A stretch of 64,000 bases of DNA, from the NCBI RefSeq assembly GCF_009765755.1, contig NZ_LMUV01000011.1:847576-911575 (forward strand). The letters are read 5' to 3'. Numbering within the stretch: the first letter of the stretch is position 1; each line of letters opens with the position of its first letter. Below, piece by piece: positions 27,932 to 36,646 of the stretch. The notes beneath the pieces are model-generated. The model was not told the DNA's origin and searched no databases. It saw nothing but the letters and a program-made list of their open reading frames with translations. The translations under genes were made by a program, and so were the position numbers. This DNA is from Rhodanobacter sp. L36. GTDB taxonomy: Bacteria; Pseudomonadota; Gammaproteobacteria; Xanthomonadales; Rhodanobacteraceae.

Positions 27932-28551
27932 ATGAAGAGCGCGTTCTCTCCCTCGCCGGTTTGTTCCAGGCGTGCGCGCTTGCCCAGCAACTCGCCAATG
28001 ACGGACGCTGCGACGACAGCGCGATGGAAGCCAGCGTGGCCAGCGTGTTCCGCATCGATGCGCCATCGGTGGTGGGCGTTTATGGCAGCATCTCCAACGT
28101 GCGCATTGGATTGCGCAACCTGATCTCGCAGCTCGACGAAAGCGATCGCGACATGGCAGTTACCCGCATGGTGGTGACCGTGATGCGACTGGAGCGCAGC
28201 CTGTCGCGCCGGCCGGAGCTGCTGGAAAAATTGCAGCAAGGCATCCTGGCGACACAGCGCCAAGTAGAGCATTTCGGCCAAGACTCGTCGCAGGTCACAC
28301 GCCGCCTCGCCGAGGTCTATACGTCCACGCTGTCGACGCTGAAACCGCGCGTGATGGTCAGCGGCAATCCACAGCAACTGCAGTTGCCGGTCGTGGTGGA
28401 AAAAGTGCGCGCCAATCTGCTCGCCGCCGTGCGCTCCGCCGTGCTGTGGCGACAGGTCGGAGGTCGGCAATGGCAGCTGCTGATCTATCGCCGGCAGTGC
28501 AGCATGCTGGCGCGCGGCATGCTCACTGGCGCGACGCTCGACAACCGCTGA
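27928..28551 (+). CDS. hflD: High-frequency lysogenization protein HflD homolog
   Basis: The 207-residue all-helical protein matches HflD (YcfC), a peripheral inner-membrane protein that in E. coli binds the phage lambda CII protein and lies in the mnmA-hflD-purB cluster. Recognisable parts are [19 protein letters not shown] at the start, [30 protein letters not shown] in the middle and [20 protein letters not shown] near the end. The ATG at 27928 overlaps the mnmA stop (ATGA); a GTG at 27910 would add six residues. In E. coli purB follows, but here the next plus-strand genes are unrelated. Confidence 0.9.
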   Translation: MNEERVLSLAGLFQACALAQQLANDGRCDDSAMEASVASVFRIDAPSVVGVYGSISNVRIGLRNLISQLDESDRDMAVTRMVVTVMRLERSLSRRPELLEKLQQGILATQRQVEHFGQDSSQVTRRLAEVYTSTLSTLKPRVMVSGNPQQLQLPVVVEKVRANLLAAVRSAVLWRQVGGRQWQLLIYRRQCSMLARGMLTGATLDNR

Positions 28552-28579
28552 TTCCAGCGCCGCATTCGTGACGATGAAA

Positions 28580-28612
28580 AAGCAAACGGCGGGCAATGCC
28601 CGCCGTTTTCCG
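28580..28612. terminator. Bidirectional terminator between hflD and the porin gene
   Basis: Perfect 11-bp stem AAACGGCGGGC/GCCCGCCGTTT with loop AAT, followed by TTTTC on plus and preceded by A-rich sequence for minus. Confidence 0.85.
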
Positions 28613-28647
28613 TCCTTGGGTGGAACTCCCTTCGATAACGATAAGGC

Positions 28648-30039
28648 TTAGTAGGTCAGCACGCCCCAGAAGCCGATTTCGTTGGTCTTGAAGGTGAACG
28701 GGCTGGCGACCGGGCCGGCGAGTTTGTCGTACTTCCAGGCGAGTGCCAGGCGCAGATTCTTCAGCACGTCGTAGGAAATACCGGCGTTGTAGTACGTGTC
28801 CTTGAGCTTGTTCTGCACGTCGCTCACGCCCCAGTACCGGTAGTCGACGCTGTCGTAACGAGCGAACAACGCCCACTGCGGCACGAAGGTCCAGTCGGCA
28901 AAGGCCGAGTAGCCGTCCGCCTTGTCGCGGATCGCCACCGGTGCAGGCAGCGCGCCGGCGTACTTGAGCACGTCATCCCAGTTCTTGGCGGTAAAATATT
29001 CCGCGCCGATACCGAAGGTGTCGTTGCGGAATGCGACGAGCGCATCGCCACGCTTGGTGTCCTGCGTTGGCGCGCCGTTCTGCACGTCCTTGCCGCGCTT
29101 GCCGTCGTAACCACCCACGGCGATGACCATTTCCTTGATCGGCTGATAACCGAGACGTGCTTCGACGTCCATGCCGTTGGAGCGGGTCGGATTCTTGTAG
29201 CCGCCGCCGTTGACCACCGACACCTGATAGTTAAGCGAATTGTCGCCCGGCGTGCCGCCGAGTGCGTGGATACCCCAGTCGGACGAATTGCCAAACGAGC
29301 CCACACCGGTAGCTGCGGTGCCAGCGGTACCGCGACCGCCGTCGATGCTGCGATCGGTGATGGTGTTCTCGAGGAAGCGATAGCCGTACCACTTCTCGAC
29401 AAACGGAATCCAGGGCATGTCGGCCGCACCGAAGCGCACCGTGAACATCGGATCGAACGTGCCTTGCAGGTAGGCTTTCTTCACGAACAGCTGCGTTTCG
29501 GAATCAGTGGAAACGTAGTTGAAGTCGGTGGTGAGGTTGGCCGACCAGATGTCGTTGAACTTGTGATCGACGGCGAGGTAGAAACGCTTCACGTCGTAGC
29601 CGATGCCGTTGACCGAACCGTGGCCGTCCTTCTTGACCGAACTGCCGGTGCCGGTCTGTTCCTTGTGGTCGGTGTCGGTCATGTCGAAGAACATGGTGCC
29701 GCTGACCTTGGTATTGCTGACGAACTTGTCGATCGTGGAGACTTTCGCGTCGCTGGCGACCTGCGCCTTCTGCACCGTTTCCACGGCCTGGCCAGTGGAG
29801 ACGTTGATGTCCGACTGCGCGTCAGTGCGCTGTTCCAGTGCAGCTACCTGGGCCTGCAACTGGGCCAGCTGCGCCTTGAGCGCTTCGACCTCGGCGTTGG
29901 TGGACGCCGACGAATCAGCAACCTGGGCCTGGGTCTGCACCTTCTTGTGCTTGTGTTTTACCGGTGCCGCCGCAGCAACCGTGAAGCTGCTTACGCCCAA
30001 GCCGGTGGCAATGGCCACCGCGATCAATTTGGATCGCAT
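28648..30039 (-). CDS. Outer-membrane porin of the phosphate-selective O/P type
   Basis: The 463-residue product has a signal peptide (SKLIAVAIATGLGVSSFTVAAAA). A short coiled-coil segment follows (EVEALKAQLAQLQAQVAALEQR, residues 50-71) that may trimerise under the barrel. The rest is a beta-barrel body with alternating aromatic strands ending in the outer-membrane signature FWGVLTY. Overall it resembles phosphate-selective porins O and P. The neighbourhood supports this: pstS-pstC-pstA-pstB-phoU follows on the opposite strand, and a Pho-box-like array lies about 100 bases upstream. GCGGAG sits before the ATG at 30039; the frame upstream is unsupported. The exact solute is not proven, so no symbol is given. 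Confidence 0.85.
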   Translation of the reverse strand: MRSKLIAVAIATGLGVSSFTVAAAAPVKHKHKKVQTQAQVADSSASTNAEVEALKAQLAQLQAQVAALEQRTDAQSDINVSTGQAVETVQKAQVASDAKVSTIDKFVSNTKVSGTMFFDMTDTDHKEQTGTGSSVKKDGHGSVNGIGYDVKRFYLAVDHKFNDIWSANLTTDFNYVSTDSETQLFVKKAYLQGTFDPMFTVRFGAADMPWIPFVEKWYGYRFLENTITDRSIDGGRGTAGTAATGVGSFGNSSDWGIHALGGTPGDNSLNYQVSVVNGGGYKNPTRSNGMDVEARLGYQPIKEMVIAVGGYDGKRGKDVQNGAPTQDTKRGDALVAFRNDTFGIGAEYFTAKNWDDVLKYAGALPAPVAIRDKADGYSAFADWTFVPQWALFARYDSVDYRYWGVSDVQNKLKDTYYNAGISYDVLKNLRLALAWKYDKLAGPVASPFTFKTNEIGFWGVLTY

Positions 30040-30136
30040 GAATTTCTCCGCAATGTTGGAAGGAATATCTCGACGGCCCCCTAAAACGCATCGCTGGCCG
30101 ACCAAGCAAGAACGGGAGGCAGGATGCCGGGAGGTC

Positions 30137-30165
30137 TTTACGGTTGGATGCAACTTTCATGACAG
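30137..30165 (-). promoter_or_regulatory. Putative Pho box upstream of the porin gene
   Basis: Read on minus, three 7-base half-sites spaced by 4 bases: CTGTCAT (perfect), GTTGCAT (4 of 7) and CCGTAAA (4 of 7), giving the 11-base period of PhoB sites. It lies about 98 bases before the start codon. The consensus (CTGTCAT repeats) is from established knowledge of the Pho regulon; the match beyond the first half-site is weak. Confidence 0.55.
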
Positions 30166-30257
30166 AACCAAGACAGCCCGAGTAACGGCCCGACTTGCCG
30201 ACGCCGGCGGCCGCCGTGCCACGGGCGACCGGCTGATATGCTTTGCCGATGGAAATC

Positions 30258-30938
30258 ATGAGCAACAGCGCCTCGATCCGCATGGCTGAGCGGTTTCGGG
30301 GTTTTCTGCCGGTGGTGGTCGATGTCGAGACCGGCGGTTTCGATGCCGCGACCGACGCGCTGCTGGAAATTGCAGCGGTGCCGCTGTCGATGGACGCGGA
30401 AGGTTATCTGCGCCTGTTACCGACGATATCGACTCATGTCGAACCGTTTCCCGGCGCGAATCTCGATCCGCGTTCGCTGGAGATCACCGGCATCGATCCA
30501 TATAACCCGCTGCGTGGCGCACTCGCCGAACGCATCGCGCTCGATCACATCTTTCACGCGGTACGCCAGGCCGTGCACGAAGCCGGATGCCAGCGCGCCA
30601 TCCTTGTGGGCCACAACGCCGCGTTCGATCTGGGCTTTCTCAACATGGCCGTGCGTCGTTGCGGGCACAAACGCAATCCATTCCACCCTTTCAGCTGCTT
30701 CGATACGGTCAGCCTCGGCGGGCTCGCCTATGGACAGACCGTGCTGAGCAAGGCCGTGCTGGCCGCCGGCCACGCTTTCGACGGACGGGAAGCGCACTCA
30801 GCGGTCTACGACGCGGAACGTACGGCGCAACTCTTTTGTACAGTGATCAACCGCTGGCGCCAGCTCGAACTCTTCGAACAATCACACGCATCGCGCGAAG
30901 CCAGTGAAGCGATGATGGCGTTGAATCTGCAGGGCTGA
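30258..30938 (+). CDS. rnt: Ribonuclease T
   Basis: RNase T trims the 3' ends of tRNA and other stable RNAs and removes the terminal A of the CCA end. The protein has 226 residues with the DEDD exonuclease signature: [23 protein letters not shown] near residue 20, [14 protein letters not shown] near 120 and [14 protein letters not shown] near 177. It resembles E. coli RNase T closely in the N-terminal [14 protein letters not shown]. The ATG at 30258 gives [16 protein letters not shown]. The gene stands between two phosphate-type transport units yet is unrelated in function; pst transcription may begin 146 bases downstream. Confidence 0.93.
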   Translation: MSNSASIRMAERFRGFLPVVVDVETGGFDAATDALLEIAAVPLSMDAEGYLRLLPTISTHVEPFPGANLDPRSLEITGIDPYNPLRGALAERIALDHIFHAVRQAVHEAGCQRAILVGHNAAFDLGFLNMAVRRCGHKRNPFHPFSCFDTVSLGGLAYGQTVLSKAVLAAGHAFDGREAHSAVYDAERTAQLFCTVINRWRQLELFEQSHASREASEAMMALNLQG

Positions 30939-30972
30939 TCAGGCGATCTTGTCGTCGATCCGTCGCCGTTGC

Positions 30973-31019
30973 ATGACAATCCGTCGTCGATTGTCATCTG
31001 CCTGAAACATTCATTACAT
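30973..31019 (+). promoter_or_regulatory. Inverted repeat and putative Pho box before pstS
   Basis: A perfect inverted repeat (ATGACAATC at 30973-30981, GATTGTCAT at 30989-30997, 7-base spacer) contains the near-consensus half-site TTGTCAT. That half-site begins a series with 11-base period: TTGTCAT (30991), CTGAAAC (31002) and ATTACAT (31013). This looks like a PhoB binding region about 65-110 bases before the pstS start. The inverted repeat follows the rnt stop and could also be a terminator, but it has no U-run. Confidence 0.6.
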
Positions 31020-31083
31020 CCAATGGCAACACGAAAGGCCTGAAATGGCGGGGTCTCATCCGACATCTCTCCAAGGAGCTACC

Positions 31084-32118
31084 GTGTTGACCTCCCGCAA
31101 ATCTTCGATTCGATTCGCCGCCGTTGCCGCGCTTGCCGTGACTTCGACGTTCGGCGTCGCCGCGCAGGCCACCGATATCACTGGTGCCGGCTCCAGCTTC
31201 GTCTATCCGGTCATGTCCAAGTGGTCGGCCGCATACGCCGAAAAAACCGGCAACCATCTCAACTACCAGTCGGTCGGCTCCGGCGCCGGCATCGCGCAGA
31301 TCAAGGAAGGCACCATCGACTTCGGCGCGTCCGACGCACCGATGAAGCCGGAAGACCTCAAGCAATACGGTCTCGGCCAGTTCCCGATCGTGGTCGGCGG
31401 CATCGTGCCGGTCGTCAACATCGCCGGCGTGCAGGCCGACCAGATCAAGCTTGACGGTACCACGCTCGCCGACATCTTCCTGGGCAAGATCACCAACTGG
31501 AATGATCCGAAGATCGCCGCGCTGAATGCCGGCCTCACCCTGCCCGCCGGCAAGATCACGGTGGTGCATCGTTCGGATGGTTCGGGCACCTCGTTCAACT
31601 TCACCAACTATCTGTCCAAGGTCAACGCCGACTGGGCTGCCAAGGTGAAGTTCGGCACGGCCGTCGAATGGCCGACCGGCGTGGGCGGCAAGGGCAATGA
31701 AGGCGTGTCGCAGTACGTGAAGCAGATCAAGGGTTCCATCGGCTACGTCGAATATGCGTATGCCGTGAAGAACAGCATCCCCTGGATCGACCTGAAGAAT
31801 GCCACCGGCAATGTGGTCGCGCCGAACGCTGCCGCTTTCGCCGCCGCTGCTTCCACCGCCGACTGGGCGAGCGCCAAGGACTTCAACCTGATCATGACCA
31901 ACGCACCCGGTGCGCAGGCGTGGCCGATCACCGCCACCACCTGGATGATCATGTACAAGTCGCCGAAGAACGCCGCGAACAGCAAGGTCGCGTTCGACTT
32001 CTTCAAGTGGGCGCTCGAGAGCGGCCAGCAGGATGCCGCCGCACTCGACTACGTGCCGCTGCCGCCCGCACTGGTCAGTCGCATCGAGGCGTACTGGGCT
32101 TCCGAATACAAGCACTAA
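31084..32118 (+). CDS. pstS: Phosphate ABC transporter substrate-binding protein PstS
   Basis: PstS is the periplasmic high-affinity phosphate receptor. The precursor of 344 residues has a Sec signal peptide (FAAVAALAVTSTFGVAAQA) and then the PstS start TDITGAGSSFVYPVMSKWS. Typical phosphate-site segments are QSVGSGAGIAQIKEGTIDFGASDAP and HRSDGSGTSFNFTNYLSKV. The start is a GTG at 31084 with AAGGAG five bases upstream; the long frame from 31045 would hide the signal peptide. It is first in pstS-pstC-pstA-pstB-phoU, with a stem-loop between pstS and pstC. A preceding Pho box implies induction at low phosphate. Confidence 0.97.
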   Translation: MLTSRKSSIRFAAVAALAVTSTFGVAAQATDITGAGSSFVYPVMSKWSAAYAEKTGNHLNYQSVGSGAGIAQIKEGTIDFGASDAPMKPEDLKQYGLGQFPIVVGGIVPVVNIAGVQADQIKLDGTTLADIFLGKITNWNDPKIAALNAGLTLPAGKITVVHRSDGSGTSFNFTNYLSKVNADWAAKVKFGTAVEWPTGVGGKGNEGVSQYVKQIKGSIGYVEYAYAVKNSIPWIDLKNATGNVVAPNAAAFAAAASTADWASAKDFNLIMTNAPGAQAWPITATTWMIMYKSPKNAANSKVAFDFFKWALESGQQDAAALDYVPLPPALVSRIEAYWASEYKH

Positions 32119-32126
32119 GTTTCAAA

Positions 32127-32158
32127 CCATCTCCCCGCACGCGGGGAGATGGCTTTTT
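32127..32158 (+). terminator. Stem-loop with U-run between pstS and pstC (attenuator-like)
   Basis: 11-bp perfect stem CCATCTCCCCG/CGGGGAGATGG with loop CACG and then CTTTTTA. It lies 9 bases after the pstS stop and 24 bases before pstC. Such hairpins commonly protect or partly terminate the transcript so that the abundant binding protein is made in excess of the permease. Confidence 0.72.
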
Positions 32159-32181
32159 ACGCCACGGAGTTTCGATAGACC

Positions 32182-33198
32182 ATGTCAGCCAGCCAAGCCG
32201 CCGTTTCAGCCATCGACCTGGAGCAACGCAGCAAGCGCGATGCCCGTGCCGAACGGCTGTTCCGCTGGCTGCTCAAAGGCTGCGCCCTGCTCGTATTGGC
32301 TTCGCTGCTCGGTGCCGCGGGTGCCACGTTGTGGGGTGGACGCGAAGCGTTCTCCACCTTCGGCTGGCATTTCCTGGTCAGCACCGCGTGGGATCCGGGC
32401 AACGATGTCTACGGCGCGCTGGTGCCGGTTTACGGCACCGTCATGACGTCGCTGATTGCGCTGGTGATCGCCGTACCGATCAGTTTCGGCATCGCGTTGT
32501 ATCTCTCCGAAGTCGCACCCGCCTGGCTGCGCACACCGGTCGCTTCGGCGATCGAACTGCTCGCCGGCATTCCCTCGATCATCTACGGCATGTGGGGCCT
32601 TTTCATCTTCGCCCCGTTCTTCGCCGACCATATCAAGCCGTGGCTCACCAGCAACCTCGGCAACAAACCCGACGACGGCAAACTCTCGTGGATCGCCCAG
32701 CACGTGCCCTTCATCGGCAAGTTGTTTGGCAGCGACTACCCGTTCGGCGCCAGCATCCTCGTCGCCGGCATCGTGCTGGCGATCATGATCATCCCGTTCA
32801 TCTCCTCGGTGATGCGCGAAGTATTCCAGACCGTTCCAACGCGCCTGAAAGAGTCGGCGTATGCGCTCGGCTCCAGCACTTGGGAGGTGTCGTGGGACAT
32901 CGTGCTTCCCTACACGCGATCGGCAGTTATCGGCGGCGTGTTCCTCGGCCTTGGCCGTGCGCTCGGCGAAACCATGGCGGTAACTTTCGTGCTCGGCAAT
33001 GCGATGACCCTGTCAGCCTCGCTGCTTGATCCGGGCACCTCGATTGCGTCGACCATCGCCAACCAGTTCAGTGAAGCGTCCGGCTTGCAGAAATCGTCGT
33101 TGATGGCACTGGCGTTCCTGCTGTTCGTTGTCACCTTCATCGTGTTGCTGATCGCGCGACTGATGCTGCGCCGGCTGGCCAGCAAGGAAGGTCGCTGA
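32182..33198 (+). CDS. pstC: Phosphate ABC transporter permease PstC
   Basis: PstC is one of the two inner-membrane permeases of the Pst system. The 338-residue protein has hydrophobic segments starting with LLKGCALLVLASLLGAAGATLW. The ABC permease coupling loop is EVFQTVPTRLKESAYALGSSTWEV, and the final helices end at LLFVVTFIVLLIARLML. Its N-terminus is longer than in E. coli PstC because a periplasmic insertion region follows helix one (WDPGNDVYGALVPVYG). It starts 63 bases after pstS and overlaps the pstA start by one base. Confidence 0.95.
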   Translation: MSASQAAVSAIDLEQRSKRDARAERLFRWLLKGCALLVLASLLGAAGATLWGGREAFSTFGWHFLVSTAWDPGNDVYGALVPVYGTVMTSLIALVIAVPISFGIALYLSEVAPAWLRTPVASAIELLAGIPSIIYGMWGLFIFAPFFADHIKPWLTSNLGNKPDDGKLSWIAQHVPFIGKLFGSDYPFGASILVAGIVLAIMIIPFISSVMREVFQTVPTRLKESAYALGSSTWEVSWDIVLPYTRSAVIGGVFLGLGRALGETMAVTFVLGNAMTLSASLLDPGTSIASTIANQFSEASGLQKSSLMALAFLLFVVTFIVLLIARLMLRRLASKEGR

Positions 33199-34064
33199 TG
33201 AGCTCGCTCTACCTGCGTCGTCGCATCACCAACTGGCTGGCGATGGGCCTGAGCACATTGGCCACGCTGATTGGCCTCGCGTTTCTTGCATGGATTCTGT
33301 GGGAGACGCTGCGCCAGGGCATCAGCGCGCTGCACCTGAGCCTGTTCACGAAAATCACCGCCAATGGCGCTGACGGCGGACTCGCCAACGCGATGGTCGG
33401 CAGCCTGATCATCAACTTCATCGGCATCGCCATCGCCACGCCGATCGGCGTGATGGCCGGCATGTGGCTGGCCGAATACGCCAACCGCACCAAACTCGGC
33501 GAATCGATCCGCTTCCTCAACGACATTCTGCTGTCGGCGCCGTCGATCGTGATGGGCCTGTTCGTCTACACCATCATCGTGCTGCCGAGCACGGCGATCA
33601 CGAATGGCTCGACCACCTTCTCCGGTTTCGCCGGCGGTGTCGCGCTGGCGCTGATCGCGCTGCCGGTGATCGTGCGCACCACGGACGAAATGCTGCGGCT
33701 GGTGCCTTCCACATTGCGCGAGGCGGCGCTGTCGCTCGGCGTGCCGCAGTGGAAGCTCACCATGCAGATCCTGATCCGCGCGGCGCGCTCGGGCATCATC
33801 ACCGGCGTGCTGCTGGCGCTGGCGAGAATCAGCGGCGAAACAGCGCCGCTGCTGTTCACCGCCTTCGGCAACAACTACATGGCGCTGAATCCGATCGACA
33901 AGATGTCGAGCCTGCCGCAGATCATCTACCAGTACGCCAACGATCCCGGCGCGGATCTCCACGCCATGGCGTGGGCCGGCGCGTTCGTGGTCACCATGTT
34001 CGTACTGCTGCTCAGCCTTGCCTCCCGCCTGCTGTTTTCCCGCAACAAGGTGTCCCATGACTGA
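33198..34064 (+). CDS. pstA: Phosphate ABC transporter permease PstA
   Basis: PstA is the partner permease of PstC in the inner membrane. The 288-residue protein has a helical pattern with the coupling-loop sequence [20 protein letters not shown] and membrane segments LGMGLSTL-like at the start and [18 protein letters not shown] at the end. The ATG at 33198 shares its first base with the last base of the pstC stop codon, and its 3' end overlaps pstB by 8 bases, so the permeases and ATPase are translationally coupled. Confidence 0.95.
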   Translation: MSSLYLRRRITNWLAMGLSTLATLIGLAFLAWILWETLRQGISALHLSLFTKITANGADGGLANAMVGSLIINFIGIAIATPIGVMAGMWLAEYANRTKLGESIRFLNDILLSAPSIVMGLFVYTIIVLPSTAITNGSTTFSGFAGGVALALIALPVIVRTTDEMLRLVPSTLREAALSLGVPQWKLTMQILIRAARSGIITGVLLALARISGETAPLLFTAFGNNYMALNPIDKMSSLPQIIYQYANDPGADLHAMAWAGAFVVTMFVLLLSLASRLLFSRNKVSHD

Positions 34065-34866
34065 TTCCGCCCTCGCCACGAATCCGGCGCAGGCAGCGGC
34101 CGCATCGGCTGTCGCGCCCAAGCTCACCGTGCGCGACCTGCACTTTTACTACAACGGTTTCCATGCGCTGAAAGGCATCGCCATGGATATCCCGGAGAAG
34201 AAAGTCACCGCGATCATCGGGCCTTCCGGTTGCGGCAAGTCGACGCTACTGCGCATCTTCAATCGCATCTACGCGATCTATCCGAAGCTTGAGGCGAAAG
34301 GCGAAATCACCCTCGACGGCGAGAACATTCTCGACCCGCGTTATTCGATGAACCGCCTGCGCAGCAAGGTCGGCATGGTGTTCCAGAAACCGGTGCCGTT
34401 CCCGATGACGATCTTCGAGAACGTTGCCTACGGCATTCGCCACCACGAAAAATTGTCGAAAGCGGACATGAGCGACCGCGTGGAAAAAGCACTGCGCAGT
34501 GCCGCGCTGTGGGACGAAGTGAAAGACAAGCTGAAGAACAACGCGCTGGGTCTTTCCGGTGGCCAGCAACAACGTCTTTGCATCGCCCGGGCGATCGCGC
34601 TGAAGCCCGAAGTGCTGCTGCTGGACGAACCGACCTCCGCGCTCGATCCCATCGCCACCAGTCGCATCGAGCAATTGGTGGAAGAATTGAAAAGCGAATT
34701 CACCATCGTCATCGTTACCCACAACATGCAGCAGGCCGCACGCGTGTCGGACCTCACGGCGTTCATGTACATGGGCGAGCTGATCGAATTCGACGTCACC
34801 GAAAAGATCTTCACCAAGCCGGGCAAGAAGCAGACCGAGGATTACATCACCGGTCGATTCGGCTGA
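34057..34866 (+). CDS. pstB: Phosphate ABC transporter ATP-binding protein PstB
   Basis: PstB is the ATPase that powers phosphate uptake and signals through PhoU. The 269-residue protein has Walker [10 protein letters not shown] near residue 55, the Q-loop [15 protein letters not shown] typical of PstB, the signature [14 protein letters not shown], Walker [14 protein letters not shown] and the His switch [12 protein letters not shown]. The ATG at 34057 gives a Ala-rich N-terminal leader of about 20 residues before [10 protein letters not shown]. It overlaps pstA by 8 bases. Confidence 0.97.
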   Translation: MTDSALATNPAQAAAASAVAPKLTVRDLHFYYNGFHALKGIAMDIPEKKVTAIIGPSGCGKSTLLRIFNRIYAIYPKLEAKGEITLDGENILDPRYSMNRLRSKVGMVFQKPVPFPMTIFENVAYGIRHHEKLSKADMSDRVEKALRSAALWDEVKDKLKNNALGLSGGQQQRLCIARAIALKPEVLLLDEPTSALDPIATSRIEQLVEELKSEFTIVIVTHNMQQAARVSDLTAFMYMGELIEFDVTEKIFTKPGKKQTEDYITGRFG

Positions 34867-34883
34867 TCACACAGGACATCATC

Positions 34884-35609
34884 ATGAGCGGCAGCGGCAA
34901 AGATCACATCATCAAGAGCTACGACGACGAACTCACCCGCCTCACCGGCGAGATCGTTCGCATGGGCGAACTCGCAGTCAGCCAGCTCGAAGCCGCGCTC
35001 GACGTGGTGGAGCGTCGCGACGAGCGTGCCGCGCAACGCGTAGTCGGCAACGATGACGCGATCGATCAACTCGAACAGGAAATCAGCCACGACGTGGTGC
35101 GCCTGCTCGCGCTGCGCGCACCGATGGCCGGCGACCTGCGCAACGTGTTCGCGGCGCTGCGCATCGCCGCCGACATCGAGCGCATCGGCGACTACGCTGC
35201 CAACGTCGCGAAGCGTTCGATTCCATTGTCGATGGTCGCGCCAGTTGGCCCGGTCGGTGGCCTGGAGCATCTGGCGGAACTGGCCGCGAACGAAGTGCGC
35301 GAAGTGCTGCACGCGTATCGCGACCGCGACGCGGAGCGTGCCTATCAGGTATGGAAAGACGACGTGGTGCTGGACGAGGCGTACACCGGTTACTTCCGCC
35401 AGTTGCTGACCTACATGATGGAAGATCCGCGCAACATCACGCCATGCACGCATCTGTTGTTCATGGCGAAAAACATTGAGCGTATCGGCGATCACGCCAC
35501 CAACATCGCCGAGAACGTGTGGTTCCAGGTCACCGGCGAGCCGCTGAACAAACAACGCAGCAAGGGCGATTTCACCTCCAACCCCGAGATGACCAAGCTG
35601 GGCGAGTAA
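34884..35609 (+). CDS. phoU: Phosphate transport system regulator PhoU
   Basis: PhoU is a cytosolic two-repeat helical protein that shuts off Pho signalling and Pst uptake when phosphate is ample. The 241-residue chain has both metal-binding PhoU motifs: AADIERIGDYAANVAKR in repeat one and AKNIERIGDHATNIAENV in repeat two. The ATG at 34884 sits seven bases after AGGA and 17 bases after the pstB stop, the end of the operon. A longer upstream frame overlapping pstB is an artefact. PhoR/PhoB are not in the window. Confidence 0.96.
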   Translation: MSGSGKDHIIKSYDDELTRLTGEIVRMGELAVSQLEAALDVVERRDERAAQRVVGNDDAIDQLEQEISHDVVRLLALRAPMAGDLRNVFAALRIAADIERIGDYAANVAKRSIPLSMVAPVGPVGGLEHLAELAANEVREVLHAYRDRDAERAYQVWKDDVVLDEAYTGYFRQLLTYMMEDPRNITPCTHLLFMAKNIERIGDHATNIAENVWFQVTGEPLNKQRSKGDFTSNPEMTKLGE

Positions 35610-35612
35610 ATC

Positions 35613-35903
35613 TCAGGGCACCATCGACTGACCCGGCGGTGTGCGCCCCTCGCGGCGCAACCGCAGGCTGCGCATCACGCCGTAGATGCTGATCAGCAAC
35701 CACGCCGCTTCCATCACGAACGCGGACCAGTTGTGTCCGCCGAACGTCAGCGACATCAGAACGCCGAGCGCGCCGAGGATGTTCATCAGCTGGTAGGTCA
35801 GCCCGTTGCCGTGCAGCTTGTGTGCCTGCAGCAGCAGGAACGCGAGCAATACCAGCACCACGCCGATGTAACCGGCCCAGTCATGCCAGAAAAGTGTGGT
35901 CAT
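35613..35903 (-). CDS. Small inner-membrane protein, CBU_0592 family
   Basis: The 96-residue protein has three hydrophobic helices (YIGVVLVLLAFLLLQA, YQLMNILGALGVLMSLTF, AFVMEAAWLLISIYGVMR). The pattern matches small membrane proteins of the CBU_0592 type. Its ATG overlaps the rlmB stop (ATGA at 35900-35903), so it is translated from the rnr-rlmB transcript. The function is unknown; the family is recognised only by pattern. Confidence 0.7.
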   Translation of the reverse strand: MTTLFWHDWAGYIGVVLVLLAFLLLQAHKLHGNGLTYQLMNILGALGVLMSLTFGGHNWSAFVMEAAWLLISIYGVMRSLRLRREGRTPPGQSMVP

Positions 35904-36646
35904 CGCTTCGCACTCCGTTGTCGCAACGCTTCGAACAACACCACACCCGTTGCGACGGAAACGTTGAGGCTTTCCATCGTGCCTGGCATCGGGATTTTCG
36001 CCACGAAGTCGCAGAGCTCACGGGTCAGCCGGCGGATGCCCTCGCCTTCGCTGCCGAGTACCAGCGCCACCGGCCCCTTGAAGTCCACGCCGTAGATTGA
36101 CGTGTCGGTATCACCGGCCAGCCCGGTGATCCACACGCCTGCGTCTTTCAGCTCGCGCAATGTGCGCGCAAGATTGGTGACCGCGATCAACGGCACACGA
36201 TCCGCGCCACCGGCCGATGCACGGCGAACCACCGGCGTCAGACCGACAGCGCGATCCTTCGGCACGATCACCGCAGTGACGTTCGCAGCAGCCGCGCTGC
36301 GCAGACACGCGCCGAGATTGTGCGGATCGGTGATGCCATCCAGCACCAGCACCAAGGTGCCGCTGCCATCGCGTTCCATCAATGCGGCAAGATCGTTTTC
36401 AGTCGCCGCCGGTGGCGGTTCGTGAAGCGCGGCGATGCCTTGATGACGCGCGTCACCGGCCAGTTTGTCGAGTTGCTCGCGCGCACGATGGTTCACCGTA
36501 ATCTTCAACGCCTTCGCGCGCTCGGCCAGTTCCAGCACGCGTGGATTGCGCTGACCCTGTTCAACCACCACCTCGCACACGCGCTCGGCATCGGTGCTCA
36601 ATATGCTTTCGACCGGGTTGATCCCGACGATCCAGCTCTCGCTCAT
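35900..36646 (-). CDS. rlmB: 23S rRNA (guanosine-2251-2'-O)-methyltransferase RlmB
   Basis: RlmB methylates the 2'-OH of G2251 in the peptidyl-transferase loop of 23S rRNA. The 248-residue protein is of the SpoU/TrmH knotted family. The N-terminal substrate domain (VGINPVESIL) is followed by the conserved motif I LVLDGITDPHNLGACLRSA, motif II ALVLGSEGEGIRRLTRELCDF, and motif III IPMPGTMESLNVSVATGVVLFE. The start overlaps the rnr stop (ATGA at 36643-36646). The pair rnr-rlmB is widely conserved. Confidence 0.96.
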   Translation of the reverse strand: MSESWIVGINPVESILSTDAERVCEVVVEQGQRNPRVLELAERAKALKITVNHRAREQLDKLAGDARHQGIAALHEPPPAATENDLAALMERDGSGTLVLVLDGITDPHNLGACLRSAAAANVTAVIVPKDRAVGLTPVVRRASAGGADRVPLIAVTNLARTLRELKDAGVWITGLAGDTDTSIYGVDFKGPVALVLGSEGEGIRRLTRELCDFVAKIPMPGTMESLNVSVATGVVLFEALRQRSAKR

